A stretch of 64,000 bases of DNA from Myxococcales bacterium 68-20 (GCA_001899635.1 MKVQ01000006.1:155835-219834); one strand, 5' to 3'; counted from the first letter of the stretch, positions 8,780 to 19,400 are shown. Made by a program: numbers and translations. The notes: generated from the letters alone by a model not told the origin.

Positions 8780-9970
8780 ATGAGCCAGCGGCCGGCCATC
8801 CGAAAGCGCGACGACGCGCAGGACATCGCGGGTCTTCCCCCGTGGCTCGTCCGCGGCGAGCGCCTGCTGATCGAAGCAGTCCGCTCGGTTCGACTGCTCG
8901 GCTCGGTCGTCCCGCGAAACGCCGCCCAGGAGCGCGCGAGGCTCGTCGAGGCGTTCGAGTCCGGTCAGGTCGCGACGCCGCGATGGTCCTACGCTCGAAG
9001 CGACCACAACGCGCTCCGCAAGGCGCTCGCTCGCGCAGCGCAGCGGCTCGAAGCCGAAGCTCATCCGGTCGGGTTGCTCTACGCCGCGCGCGCTCGTGAG
9101 CTCGAGATCGAAGCCGCGCTGGCGAGCGAGGCCGGCACGGGCGTCCTCGGCGCGCTCGCGCGTGCGCGGTTCCGCTCCGCCAATCCGGCGAAGGCCGGCG
9201 AAGCGACCATCCTCGCGCGCAAGTGGATCAACGAGGGTCGAGAGGGCGCGGCCGAGACGAACAGCGGAGAGGTCATCATGAGCGACGCGCCCGTCCCGGG
9301 CTCGCTGCTCACGCGGATGCGCGAAGAGGTCGGCCGCCTCACCCTGCCCTTTGCCGTCGTCGTCCAGCCGTCGCTCGCCGCCCTTGCGGCCACCGGCGAG
9401 CGACACATCCTCGTCGCCGCCGGGCGTGCGTGCACACGTGACGACGTCGAGCGCACGGTCATGCACGAGATCGAGGCGCACGCGATCCCGCGCACCCGAG
9501 CAGCCCAGGCGCGGCTCGCGATCTTCCAGATCGGAACCGCTCGCGGCATCGACGATCAGGAGGGATTCGCGCTCGTGCTCGAGGAGCGAGGCAACTACCT
9601 CGGCCCGAAGCGCAAGCGCGAGCTCGCCGCCCGCCATCTCGCCGTCGAGGCGATGGATGGCGGCGCTCGCTTCCACGAGAACGTCGACGCGCTCGTTAAG
9701 GAGCACGGGCTGGGCGTGCGCGAGGCCGTCCTCGTCGCCGAGCGGGCGTACCGCGGCGGCGACGGCACGACGCCCGGCCTCGGCCGCGAGCGCATCTACC
9801 TCGAAGCGTTCATCCGCGTCGGCGAGCACCTCGCGAAGCGCCCCACGGACGAGGGCATCCTCACGAGCGGACAGATCAGCATCGACGCGATCCCGACGAT
9901 CACGCCGTTCGTCCAGAGGCGCGGCGGGCGAGGGACCGAGCCGCCGCCCGCCGTCAGCCTCGACGGCTGA
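8780..9970 (+). CDS. DUF1704 / MATCAP-like metallopeptidase
   Basis: 396 residues from ATG 8780 (MSQRPAIRKRDDAQDI); ATG 8759 is an equally possible start seven codons earlier. The zinc-peptidase signature HEIEAH is at residues 229-234, and the family's QEG motif appears as DDQEGFALVLEERGNYLG around 258. This is the family described in bacteria as flavohemoglobin expression-modulating QEGLMM proteins and in animals as MATCAP tyrosine carboxypeptidases. A second conserved patch, ERAYRGGDGTTPGLGRERIY, lies near residue 310. No signal peptide, so cytoplasmic. The bacterial substrate is not known. Confidence 0.8.
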   Translation: MSQRPAIRKRDDAQDIAGLPPWLVRGERLLIEAVRSVRLLGSVVPRNAAQERARLVEAFESGQVATPRWSYARSDHNALRKALARAAQRLEAEAHPVGLLYAARARELEIEAALASEAGTGVLGALARARFRSANPAKAGEATILARKWINEGREGAAETNSGEVIMSDAPVPGSLLTRMREEVGRLTLPFAVVVQPSLAALAATGERHILVAAGRACTRDDVERTVMHEIEAHAIPRTRAAQARLAIFQIGTARGIDDQEGFALVLEERGNYLGPKRKRELAARHLAVEAMDGGARFHENVDALVKEHGLGVREAVLVAERAYRGGDGTTPGLGRERIYLEAFIRVGEHLAKRPTDEGILTSGQISIDAIPTITPFVQRRGGRGTEPPPAVSLDG

Positions 9971-9973
9971 AGC

Positions 9974-10011
9974 GCGAGCGAGAACGAGCCGCGCTCCGCT
10001 CGTTCACTCGC
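9974..10011. terminator. Hairpin between convergent genes
   Basis: Arms GAACGAGC (9982-9989) and GCTCGTTC (9998-10005) are perfectly complementary, and GCGAG/CTCGC extends the stem outside a small bulge. It sits between two convergent stops and overlaps the minus-strand stop codon. No T-tract, so an intrinsic terminator is only plausible. Confidence 0.4.
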
Positions 10012-11038
10012 CGGCCTCCGGCGAGCAGACATGCTGCGTGTCGCCGGACCCCACCCCCGCGACGCGCGTGCACTTGTAGCCCTCGCGGCACGTCGGAGCG
10101 GCGGGGTTGCAGATCGGCAAGCAGTAGCCGCCGTCGGGGAACTTCGCGCAGAAGCTGTCGGGCTTTGCAGGTTGCGTCGGGCACTGACCGTTGCAGCTCA
10201 CGGTGCACAGACCGCCGGGGTAGTTGTCCGCGCAGATGGCGCCTTCGACACCGCTGCACATCGCGGTCGTCTGGCACGCCTCGCCGATCCACTGACCATC
10301 GCTGAACCCGACGGGACCGAAGTAGTCGAGGGCCACCGTGTAGTGATTCCAGACGTTCCAGTAGATCCACGTGCCGCCGAGAAGCCCCTCCGCCACGCGG
10401 GGAGTACGACTGTAGATGACCGCCGTCGCGTCGTTCGACGGTGTGACCTTGAGGCTGTCGAGCGTGAGGCTGACCACGTCCGGCCCCCAGCCGTTCGTCG
10501 TGGTCTCGTTCGCCTTGATCTCGTCGAGCGCCGTCCGGAGCGCGCGACCGAGGCAGTCGACCTGACGATCGAACCCGGCGAGCGCCGGCAGGCAGTTCTT
10601 CGCCTGGAGGCAGCCGCAGCGGAAGACGTACTCGACGCGCTCCGGCGGGAACGGGTAGTTGCGCTCGCCGATGAGGCCCTGGGTGACCTGCGCATAGGTC
10701 AGGAAGACGAGCGGGTTGATCCGGTACTGCCGGGCAGCGCTGATGATCGCATCGGCCGCGCGTACACCGTTCGACTGGTACGTCGAGAGGAAGCTCGGAC
10801 GCAGGTACGGCGTCTTGGCGAGGAAGCGCTGCACCGCCGCGACGTCGAGCGTCTCGCTGTCGGTGAACTCCGCCGGGTCGACGATGAAGTTGCGATCGAA
10901 ATCGCCCGCCTCGCCTTCCGGCTTCGTGAAGTCGACCGACTGGAGCACCATCGGGGGCGGATCCTCCCCGCATGCCGAGGCGACGATCGCGAAGGCGACG
11001 AGGATCAGGCTGAGGAGGCTCCGAAGCGAGCTCGACAT
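10004..11038 (-). CDS. Lysozyme-like lipoprotein with cysteine-rich C-terminus
   Basis: 344 residues from ATG 11038: MSSSLRSLLSLILVAFAIVA then SACGEDPPP, a lipoprotein signal peptide with lipobox VASAC. Residues about 70-170 look like the helical core of a lysozyme/transglycosylase-type fold (ADAIISAARQYRINPLVFLT, YAQVTQGLIGE). The C-terminal third has at least eleven cysteines (CQTTAMCSGVEGAICADNYP, GGYCLPICNPAAPTCREGYK), probably disulfide-bonded, as in Polyangiales surface proteins. The usual catalytic Glu could not be assigned with confidence. Earlier in-frame ATGs lack a signal peptide after them. A cell-wall role is inferred. Confidence 0.65.
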   Translation of the reverse strand: MSSSLRSLLSLILVAFAIVASACGEDPPPMVLQSVDFTKPEGEAGDFDRNFIVDPAEFTDSETLDVAAVQRFLAKTPYLRPSFLSTYQSNGVRAADAIISAARQYRINPLVFLTYAQVTQGLIGERNYPFPPERVEYVFRCGCLQAKNCLPALAGFDRQVDCLGRALRTALDEIKANETTTNGWGPDVVSLTLDSLKVTPSNDATAVIYSRTPRVAEGLLGGTWIYWNVWNHYTVALDYFGPVGFSDGQWIGEACQTTAMCSGVEGAICADNYPGGLCTVSCNGQCPTQPAKPDSFCAKFPDGGYCLPICNPAAPTCREGYKCTRVAGVGSGDTQHVCSPEAGE

Positions 11039-11272
11039 CGACTGACCTGCAGCATGCCGCGGGAGCCGCGAGGATGCCAGCTGCTGCTGCCGAGCTCGAG
11101 CGGGGCGCCCGAAAGACCGGTCGTCGGGCCGCCGCCCAAGGCGAGCCGCAGCCGTCGTCACCGGGAGCGCTCCGTGCCGCCGTGGGCGCATCGAAAAGCC
11201 GACGCGAGGCCGGCCACCCTCGACACGAGAGGGTCGCGCGGCCCCGCGTCCGGGGATCGGCCTTCGCTCGGC

Positions 11273-14200
11273 TCAGTAGCCGATCGTCTGGAGGCCCCAC
11301 TCGCCGAGCGACGCGACCGCGCGGTGCTCGCTCATGAGGACGTGCGAGCTGTAGCCCCAGCCGCGGAGCTTGGTCTCGCTCACGAGGGTCGGCTTCGGGG
11401 TCGCCGTGTCGTAGATCGCGAGCCCACCGGGCGTGTAGAGAGCGACCTTCGTCCCGTGCGCCGCGAGAGGCCAGTCGGCGTCGCCGATCATCTCGCTCAC
11501 GATCGAGAGCTGGCCCGCGCGGATGCCGCCAATCGCCCAGAGGCCACCGTCCTCGAGGAGCGACGGCTGGGAACCCGAGCCAGCGGAGGGCTGCGAGTAG
11601 TCGTAGTGCTTGTACCGGGTGACGTAGATGCGATCGTCGGCGATCTGGACGCCGGCGATGTTCTGCGACGGCGGCGTCATCGTCTGACGGAGCGTCACCT
11701 TCGTGTTCGCGACGTCGGTGAGCTTGAAGTCACGCGAGACGCTGATGCACTGCTTCGACTCGTAGTCGAACCAGCTGCGCCACCCGAGCTTCTGGTAGCA
11801 ATCGCTGTAGTCGGCCGCCGGCACGCGCGAGGCGTGGTAGTCGGTGGTCACGAAGCGGCTCGACGCTTCATCGGCGAGAAGCAGCGAGCCCGGCGTGTTG
11901 ATCGACGCGAGCTGGACCGGAACGGAGCCGCTCAGGTCGACGCGATCGACGAAGAAGCGGACCTTGTCGGGGTTCTTCGTCGACTGCACCCAGCGCGACG
12001 TGAGGACCGTGCCCTTGTAGAGGTGCAGCGGCGAGGACCCGAGGCTGTCGGCGAGGTCGATCGCGTGGGTCTTCGGCAGGGCCGGCGCCGTGAAGTCGAC
12101 GACGTGGATCCGGCGATGGATCTTGCTCTCCCAGCGCGTCGAGCCGTCGGCCTTCTTGATCTCGATCGGCTCGTAGTCGTTCTCGATGTACGCGAGCTTC
12201 GCGCCCTGCTGCACGACGGCCTGACCGGAGCCGACGAGCGAGCCCTGCATCCCGCCGTAGTAGGACCAGAACGCCCAGCCGTCCCAGAACCCGCCACCGT
12301 ACCAGCCCCAGTAGCCGCTCTTCGAGAAGTCACGCTCGGTGAAGAGCGCCTCGGCCTTGCCCAGGATGACGGGCTTCTGCGGGTTCGAGACGTCGAGCGC
12401 CGCCGCGATCAGCTTCCCGCCGCGCACGTTCGAGCCGTAGGTGTAGACGGGGACCGTGACGTAGACCGTGTTGCCGTTGGCGAAGATGCGCGCCTCGTAC
12501 CAAGAGGCCCATCCCGACTTGCCCGAGCAGTAGATGTCGTTCGCGGGCGCGAGCGACGCGAGCGAGAGCTTGCCCGTGACCTGGGCGTCGTCCGCGTTCG
12601 CCTTCGGCGTGAGCGAGAGCATCACCTCGCCGCTCCACCAATCGCTCGTGATGCTCGCGACGTGGCTCGGAAGCTCCGCGAGCCGGTAGGCGGGGTTCGA
12701 GAGGTCGAGCTCCCCCTTCTTCACCGGCTTGTCCCGCGACGTGATGTCGAAGCTCGAGACGTTGCGATCCGACATCGCCAGGAGGCGGCCGTTCGCGACG
12801 AACGCGCGGCGGGGCATGCCCCACTGCGGGGCGATCCCGCGGAGCGCGAGGTCGTCACGACCGTAGTCGATGAGCTGGATGCCGCTCTGCGCCCCTTCGC
12901 ACTTCTCGTTGCCCCAGCGGCCGTAGCTCGCGAACGGGACGAGGATCATCCCTTGGTCGTCGAGGATGCGGACCGCCTTGTGGACCCGGTCCTGATCCTC
13001 GGAGAGCTGACCGAAGCCCGTGCCGAACGAGACGCGTTTCAGCATCGTCGGGTTCGCCAGGTCGCTCACGTCGAAGAGCGAGACCGCGAGCCTCGCGTTC
13101 CAGTTGTTGGTGTCGTCATAGCCGAAGCCGATGAGGCGATCGCCACGAGGCTCCATGTGGAAGATCCAACCCGGCATGTGGAGCTCGCCCGCCTGTCGCG
13201 GGGCCGCCGGGTCCGAGAGGTCGATCGTGAAGAGCGGATCGGTGCGCTCCGACGTGATCGCGTAGCCGCGCAGGCCGTCGAAGCGAACGCTCCGGAGCTC
13301 CTCGGGCTTCGGCAGGATCAGCTCGGTCGAGCCGAGCGGCGTGACCTGGCTCGCACTCGTCACGGTGAAGGTCTGGACCTTCGGGTTGATCTGGTTGGGC
13401 GAGCCCCAGCCGTTCCCGAACTGACTGACGACGCGCAGGACGCCTGCATGCTCGTCCATCTGCCAGCGGTTCTTGATCTGACCGGCCACCGCAACGTCGG
13501 CGCCCTTCTTCAGCTTCCCGCTCGGATCGGTGATGTCGACGACCTGGATGACCGAGCTCCCATTCGTGGCCCCGGGCGACCAGCTCCACTCCGGGCCTGC
13601 GATGTAGAGGCGCTCGTTCGTCGCGCTGACGCTCCGCTGCCACGAGGCGTAGTTCCGGTTCGACGCCGCGTAGACGAGCTGATCGCTCTTCGTGATCGCA
13701 TCTCCGACCTTGAAGCTGGTGACGATCGTCGCCGGGTTCTGCTGGCAGCCCCAGCAGTAGCCGTTCTCGTAGGTGACGACGTACGCGGCGTCGCCGACCA
13801 TGCGCGAGTCGGCGATCGTACCGGGCACATCGAAGTGCGAGACCTCCGTGATCGCGGCGGGGTTCGAGACGTCGAAGGCGAGGATCTCGCTCGTCTGCAC
13901 CCACTGGCCGTAGACGGTGTTCGCGTCCTGCACCCAGCGGCCGAACTCGTTGAGCATCACGAACGCGCGCCCGTTCTGCACGTACATCTCGAACGGCATG
14001 CCGTCGATGCGCTTGCGCCCGAGGAGAACCATCTGATCGGGATTCGTGATGTCGACGATCGCGAGCCCGCCGAACTTCGACAGCGCGTAGAGGCGGTTGC
14101 CGTCGACCTTGATGATGTCGGCCTCCTGGACGACGCGATTCGGACTCTCGGCGCCGTCACCACCCGCTGACGGAGCAGCAGCCGCGTCCGCGGACTCGAA

Positions 14201-14383
14201 ACCGCCGGACGACGACGAGCCGCTGGCGTTCCGCTCCTTCGCGCTTCGACCGCTCGGATCGTCGGACTCGAAGCCGTTGTCGATCTCGACGATCGAACCG
14301 TCGCCGCCGCCGCCGCCGCAGCCAGCAGCGAGCGCCAACCCGGACATCGAAGCGGTGAGCAAGAGCAAAGAACGAAGACGCAT
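11273..14383 (-). CDS. Secreted beta-propeller lipoprotein (Beta_propel family)
   Basis: 1036 residues from ATG 14383, preceded by GGAGG at eight bases. The N-terminus MRLRSLLLLTASMSGLALAA then GCGGGGG is a lipoprotein signal with a poly-Gly spacer, followed by a Ser-rich low-complexity linker. At about residue 85 comes the family hallmark VVQEADIIKVDGNRLYALS, then many blade-like repeats such as GLAIVDITNPDQMVLLGR, LAFDVSNPAAITEVSHFDV and VSLFDVSDLANPTMLKRVS. This matches secreted proteins with a C-terminal beta-propeller of unknown function. It is about twice the size of short family members because of additional blades. Extracellular or outer-membrane surface location is likely. Confidence 0.8.
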   Translation of the reverse strand: MRLRSLLLLTASMSGLALAAGCGGGGGDGSIVEIDNGFESDDPSGRSAKERNASGSSSSGGFESADAAAAPSAGGDGAESPNRVVQEADIIKVDGNRLYALSKFGGLAIVDITNPDQMVLLGRKRIDGMPFEMYVQNGRAFVMLNEFGRWVQDANTVYGQWVQTSEILAFDVSNPAAITEVSHFDVPGTIADSRMVGDAAYVVTYENGYCWGCQQNPATIVTSFKVGDAITKSDQLVYAASNRNYASWQRSVSATNERLYIAGPEWSWSPGATNGSSVIQVVDITDPSGKLKKGADVAVAGQIKNRWQMDEHAGVLRVVSQFGNGWGSPNQINPKVQTFTVTSASQVTPLGSTELILPKPEELRSVRFDGLRGYAITSERTDPLFTIDLSDPAAPRQAGELHMPGWIFHMEPRGDRLIGFGYDDTNNWNARLAVSLFDVSDLANPTMLKRVSFGTGFGQLSEDQDRVHKAVRILDDQGMILVPFASYGRWGNEKCEGAQSGIQLIDYGRDDLALRGIAPQWGMPRRAFVANGRLLAMSDRNVSSFDITSRDKPVKKGELDLSNPAYRLAELPSHVASITSDWWSGEVMLSLTPKANADDAQVTGKLSLASLAPANDIYCSGKSGWASWYEARIFANGNTVYVTVPVYTYGSNVRGGKLIAAALDVSNPQKPVILGKAEALFTERDFSKSGYWGWYGGGFWDGWAFWSYYGGMQGSLVGSGQAVVQQGAKLAYIENDYEPIEIKKADGSTRWESKIHRRIHVVDFTAPALPKTHAIDLADSLGSSPLHLYKGTVLTSRWVQSTKNPDKVRFFVDRVDLSGSVPVQLASINTPGSLLLADEASSRFVTTDYHASRVPAADYSDCYQKLGWRSWFDYESKQCISVSRDFKLTDVANTKVTLRQTMTPPSQNIAGVQIADDRIYVTRYKHYDYSQPSAGSGSQPSLLEDGGLWAIGGIRAGQLSIVSEMIGDADWPLAAHGTKVALYTPGGLAIYDTATPKPTLVSETKLRGWGYSSHVLMSEHRAVASLGEWGLQTIGY

Positions 14384-14544
14384 CGGCACAACCTCCGGCA
14401 GCCCAAGCGTAGTGCAGGACCAGTGCCGCTCACGATCCATGTGAGATCAAGGAGCTACGAACCAGCTCATGCGTGCCTGATTGTGCCACCTCGGGTGTGC
14501 CGATCGGATCCGGCTTCTCGCCGCGCCGGGAGGCGCATCGCGAT

Positions 14545-15519
14545 TCAGCGCCCGACTGGTCGCCACCGACCGACGAATGCCTCGTGCACGCTCCGCGCTC
14601 CCCACGCCGAGGTGACGATCTCGTTGGCGTAGGCGATCTCGGTGAGCGTGCCGGCCTCGAGCTTCGCGTCGAGCGACGCTTTGGCATCTTCGAAGCGTGC
14701 TCGCGCGGCCTCGATCTCCGAGACGGCCATGCGTGCTCCCAAGCGCCCCTCCACCTTTGCATCGGCGAACGCCGAGCGGAGCGCGTCCGGGTCGATGGCT
14801 TCGTCCTCGTCGAAGTACAGAGCGGTCACCTTCCCGAGCGCGAAGGTCGAGGCGAACGCGGCCGTGGCTGCGTTGCCGGAGCCCGAGATCAGGACGCGGA
14901 GCGACATCGCGAACCGCGACCTCGAGTCGGCCAGCACGTTGGCGACGAACGTTCGCCAGAACGCGTCGGTCGCCTCGTAGCCATAGAGCGCGCCGATGTT
15001 GCGCGCGACTCGAACGTCGTTCGCGAAGAGGCAGGGCTCGGCGGCGATGGGAAGCGGCGTCGACGCGAGCGCCGCGCTGAACGCGGCTCCGTTCGCCAGC
15101 TCTTCCTGGACGGAGCAAGCTCGCTCCACCGCGTCGTCGATCTTGGTGACGACGGACGGCGGAACGTAGCCGTCGATGCTCCGGAGAAACGCCCCGATGC
15201 TCTCGTTGAGCTCGAGGCCGAGCTCGGCGGCAATGCGCGCGCACATGACGCCTTCCTCACGCGAGACCTCTCCATCGGCGTAGGCGAGGGCGCACGCGGC
15301 TCTGTATGTCCGCTTGCGCGCATCGTCGGTCGTGATGCGCGACAGCTCGATGTTCAGATCGATGCTCGAGGAGAGGAGGCGCTCCACCGTGATTCCGCCG
15401 GGGAGCTCCGTACCGTCGAGAGCGTTCTCGATCGCGACTCGTTCGCGGCCGTCGATGCATCCGTCAGCTTGCGCGACCGCCACCAGCACCTTGATTCCGG
15501 AGAACGTCTCTTGGTTCAT
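14545..15519 (-). CDS. TerB-like domain protein
   Basis: 324 residues from ATG 15519 (MNQETFSGIKVLVAVAQADG) with a GGGGG ribosome binding site. The N-terminal 110 residues carry the two paired acidic helices of TerB/DUF533-type domains: AQADGCIDGRERVAIENALD and ACALAYADGEVSREEGVMCA, each an EF-hand-like AxADG pattern. The rest is helical, with KIDDAVERACSVQEELANGA, and ends in a coiled-coil-like AARARFEDAKASLDAKLEAG. No signal peptide or membrane helix was seen. Tellurite resistance should not be assumed; the fold is used in several membrane-associated stress systems. Confidence 0.65.
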   Translation of the reverse strand: MNQETFSGIKVLVAVAQADGCIDGRERVAIENALDGTELPGGITVERLLSSSIDLNIELSRITTDDARKRTYRAACALAYADGEVSREEGVMCARIAAELGLELNESIGAFLRSIDGYVPPSVVTKIDDAVERACSVQEELANGAAFSAALASTPLPIAAEPCLFANDVRVARNIGALYGYEATDAFWRTFVANVLADSRSRFAMSLRVLISGSGNAATAAFASTFALGKVTALYFDEDEAIDPDALRSAFADAKVEGRLGARMAVSEIEAARARFEDAKASLDAKLEAGTLTEIAYANEIVTSAWGARSVHEAFVGRWRPVGR

Positions 15520-15763
15520 GACGACCCCCGACTGCAAGGCAAACGCCAGTCGACAAGACGCGTATCTATCGACACTTGGCAATGAGCAAGCGCCCACCAC
15601 ACCCGTGCCCGCACGTTCGTCCCCGTGCGCGCGCACGCTCCGCGGCCCGAAGCGACGACGGCGAGCGCGAGGCCCAGCTCCTGGTCGGATGAGCGCGCGC
15701 CCATCTTCGAGGAGAGGTCCACGCGCGGATCGCGCGCGTCGCGGATGCTACTCGCGTCGGCAT

Positions 15764-15792
15764 GTCGTCGAGCCCGACTCGGGCTCGACGAC
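15764..15792. other. 12-bp stem hairpin
   Basis: GTCGTCGAGCCC and GGGCTCGACGAC are perfect complements around the loop GACTC. It lies in a divergent region, upstream of both neighbours, so a terminator role is not obvious. It could be a protein-binding site. Confidence 0.4.
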
Positions 15793-16037
15793 GCTCATCG
15801 AGACGAACGCGCCGACGATGGGTCGTAGTCGCTTCTCGCGACTCTTCGCTCTCTGCTTCGCGACGAGTCGGCGCGACTACCCTCGATCGGGAAGACGAGG
15901 CGATGAAGCCAAGCGCGGAGTTCGTGCGGTGGGTCGATGCGAAAGCGCACCTGCATCCGTATCGACGCGCAGTGATGCCGTCTCGCTGGAGTGAGACGTC
16001 GACCAAGCCGCCCGCCCCGAGGCCCCAGCGCCATCGG

Positions 16038-16224
16038 CTGTAGCGTCGACGCTACAGGTCACGCCGCCGAGCTGTAGCGTCGACGCTACGGGACGACTTC
16101 CTTCGGCTTGCAGCGTCGACGCTACAGGCTGCTCTCCTAGCCTGTAGCGTCGACGCGGCAGGCACGTCGTCGGTCGAAGTTCGCCGCAGAAACGACGTCA
16201 TCGGCTGCAGCGTCGACGCGACAG
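16038..16224. repeat. Array of five 20-bp palindromes
   Basis: The consensus CTGTAGCGTCGACGCTACAG is a perfect palindrome at 16038-16057. Variants follow at 16072-16091, 16108-16127, 16142-16161 and 16205-16224, with start-to-start distances of 34, 36, 34 and 63 bp. All keep the core AGCGTCGACGC. The array lies about 180-370 bp upstream of the start of the cysteine-rich surface protein. It could be an operator array, a recombination site cluster or a REP-like element; see findings. Confidence 0.75.
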
Positions 16225-16407
16225 TCGACGATCGAACGCAGCGTCGGTCCACACGCGCCTCCGTTCTCACCCCGACCTGCAGACCAGCACACGTGTGGCT
16301 GAAGCACCGACTCACTCGAAGCGAGCGCGCCAATCGCCGTTGACATTCACGCCCGATAACAGCGATGAAGTGAGTTTCCACGGATCGCGATTTCGAAGGA
16401 GTTTGGC

Positions 16408-19400
16408 TTGAGACACAGGAACCCAATCACCGCCCTCGGAGTGCTCTCGCTCGTTGCAGGCCCCGCCCTCGCCGCTTGCACTGCGCCTCCAGCGCCGCCC
16501 TCCCCGGCTGCGGAGCCTACCGGGAAGGTGAGCAGCGCGCTCTTCGCCAACGGGGGCTTCGAGGACGGCACGAACAACGCGTCGCCCCCATCCTGGACGG
16601 TGACGGCCTTCACGAATCACGGCGTCACGATCCAGACCCCGCAGACGCGGAGCGGGCTGGACCTCAGGACGACGGGCAACCCTACGCTGCGGACGGTCAC
16701 CCTCGTCGCTCCCGCGGGCGCGGGCCCTGAGTCGCAAGCCGACCCCGACCTCGGCACGAACGCTTCCTTCCGCTGGCCGAAGTTCGGCAACGCCGTCGCG
16801 ATCGTGAACAGGCAGGGGAACACGCACAACGCCAACTCGATGAAGCAGACGATGACCGTCGGTGCTGCTGACATCGACAGCGCCGACGGCCTCGCTCACG
16901 TGCGCTTCGTCGCGGCCCCCGTCCTCCAGGACTACGGCCACCCCGCCGAGGAGCAGCCCTATTTCTTCATCCAGCTCAAGAACGAGACCAAGGGCGGCGA
17001 AATCCTCTACCAGGACTTCAACTACGCCAATCAGCCGGGGGTCCCCTGGAAGCATGTGGGCTCCGGGCAGAACACCATCAGGTACACCGACTGGGCGCTC
17101 GTCGACATCGCGCCCGGGAGCGCGAAGCTCGCTCCCGGCGATGTGGTCGAGCTCGAGATCATCGCCGCCGGCTGCAAATTCGACGCTCACTACGGCCATG
17201 TTTACGTCGACGGGCTCGGCCCGACGGTCCCGGGCGTCTTCGTCTCCGCCACCGGCCCTTCCGCTGCGAACCAAAACACCGACATCACGTACGTGCTGAC
17301 GTACAAGAACGGGGGCACGGACCCCGCCGGCAACGTGATCGTCGAGTTCAACACGCCGCCGGGCACGACGTTCACATCAGTGAACGCGCCGGGCCTGAAC
17401 TGTACCCCGCCGGCCGTAGGCACCGCCGGGCTCGTGAGCTGCACCGTCGGAAACCTCGCGCCGGGCGCCGGCGGCAGCTTCCCGGTGACGGTGCACATCA
17501 ACAACGGCACCGCCCCTGGCACGATCACCGCCGGTAACTACAGCGTCAAGGGCGACAGCATCTCGCCGCTCCTCGGCCCCAAGGTCTACACGAACGTCAC
17601 GAACGGCGTCGCATACGCGAACCTCGGCATCACGATGACGAGCCCCGCAACGTCGGTCGCCGCCGGCGGGACGGTCACGTACACGATCGAGGTCACGAAC
17701 GCCGGGCCGAGCGCAGTGAACGGCGCCACGGTCACGGACTCGCTTCCGTCGCAGCTCACGAACGCCACGTGGACGTGCGTCGGCGTTGACGGCGCCACGT
17801 GCACGGCAGGTGGGAACGGCAGCATCAACGACTCGGCCACGGCGATCCCCGTCGGCGGCAAGCTCACGTACACCGTCACCGCCACGGTCTCACCGGCTGC
17901 CGCGGCCGCCCAGCTCGCGAACGTCGCCAGCGTGACCGTTCCGGCGGGCGCCACCGACCCCGATCCGTCGAACAACTCGGTCGGCAACTACAAGCAGATC
18001 ACGGCCGCGAACGGCACCGGCTGCGCTGCGAATACCGACTGCACGAGCGGCGCCTGCAACCCGGCCGACCAGAAGTGCGGCTACCCGAACGGCACGGGCC
18101 CCTGCACCGCTGCCAACGGCGGGGCGGTCTGTCGCGAAGGCGCGTGCAGCGCCAACAGCACGTGCATGGCGGTCGGCCAGTGCAACGTCGACGCCGATTG
18201 CGCCGGCGGCAACTGGTGCAACATGACGACCCACCAGTGCACCGCGAAGGTCCCCAACGACAGCGCGGTCCCGACCGATGGGGCGCACACCGACCCGTTG
18301 CTCGACGGAACGTGCACGACGGCAGCGGCCTCGCTGACCTGCGTCAGCGGCGTGTGTGACGTCGGCGACGACCGCTGCGGTTACAGCGAGGGCTCCGGCC
18401 CCTGCACGAGCGTCAACGCCGGCACCATCTGCCGGTCGGGTGCGTGCAGCGCCAACGGCACGTGCATGCCGGCGGCGGGCTGCAACGTCGACGCCGACTG
18501 CACCGCCGGCCAGTGGTGCAACATGTCGAGTCACGCGTGCACCGCGAAGGTCCCGAACGGCACCGCGGTGCCGACCGATCCGGGCCACACCTCCCCGGTG
18601 CTCGACGGCAACTGCACGACGGCAGCGGCGACGCTGACCTGCGTGAGCGGCGTGTGCGACGAGGGCGATGACCGCTGCGGATACGCGAACGACTCCGGCC
18701 TCTGCACGGCCGCGAACGCCGCCACCGTCTGCCGTTCCGGCGCGTGCAGCAGCAACAGCACGTGCATGCCGGCCGGTGGATGCAACACCGACGCTGACTG
18801 CAGCGGAGGCAAGTGGTGCAACGTCTCGGAGCACAAGTGCACCGAGAAGGTCGCCAATGGGAGCGCGGTGCCGACCGACACGGGGCACACGACCCCGACG
18901 CTCGACGGCAAGTGCACGACCGAAGCGGCGACGCTGACCTGCGTGAGCGGCGTCTGCGATTCGACCGACAACCGGTGCGGCTATGCCGACGGAAAGGGCC
19001 CGTGCACAGCGGGCAACGGCGGCGTGGTCTGCCGTTCCGGCTCGTGCAGCGCGACCGGCGTGTGCAAGCCGGCGAAGGCCTGCAACGTCGACTCCGATTG
19101 CGATACGGCAACCCAGTACTGCGATACGGGCGTGCGCGCGTGCACGGCCAAGCTGCAGAACGGTACGTCGATGCCGGCAGTGAAGGATCACAAGCCCGCC
19201 CTCGACGGCAAGTGCTCCAAGGAGGCGGCGGCGATCGTCTGCGAGAGCGGCGTCTGTGATCCGACCGACGACAAGTGCGGGTACGGAAACGGCGTCGGAC
19301 CGTGCAGCGTCGCAAACGCAGCCACCGTCTGCCGTGCGGGCGCTTGCGATCCGAAGGACAACAAGTGCGGGCTCGCGGACGAGAGCGGCCCGTGCTCGAA

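Larger units (their letters stand above)
15520..16407. other. Gene-free 888-bp divergent intergenic region
   Basis: No frame here has both a credible start and a protein-like composition. It separates the minus-strand TerB-like gene from the plus-strand surface-protein gene and so holds both promoters. It also contains one long hairpin (15764-15792) and the palindrome array at 16038-16224. Confidence 0.6.

Noticed and set aside
10031..14170. A 1379-codon open frame on the plus strand
   Set aside because: It is antisense to the beta-propeller and lysozyme-like genes, is Arg/Leu/Asp-rich with no domain, and is the usual mirror frame of high-GC coding DNA.
14545..15519. Tellurite-resistance operon
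   Set aside because: Only one TerB-like domain and no other ter gene nearby.
16038..16224. Possible CRISPR array
   Set aside because: The repeats are fully palindromic and only 20 bp, the spacers are 14-16 bp and no cas gene is present.
16052..16426. Short minus-strand frames over the palindrome array
   Set aside because: They translate the repeats themselves (repeated Ser-Val-Asp-Ala) and have no ribosome site.
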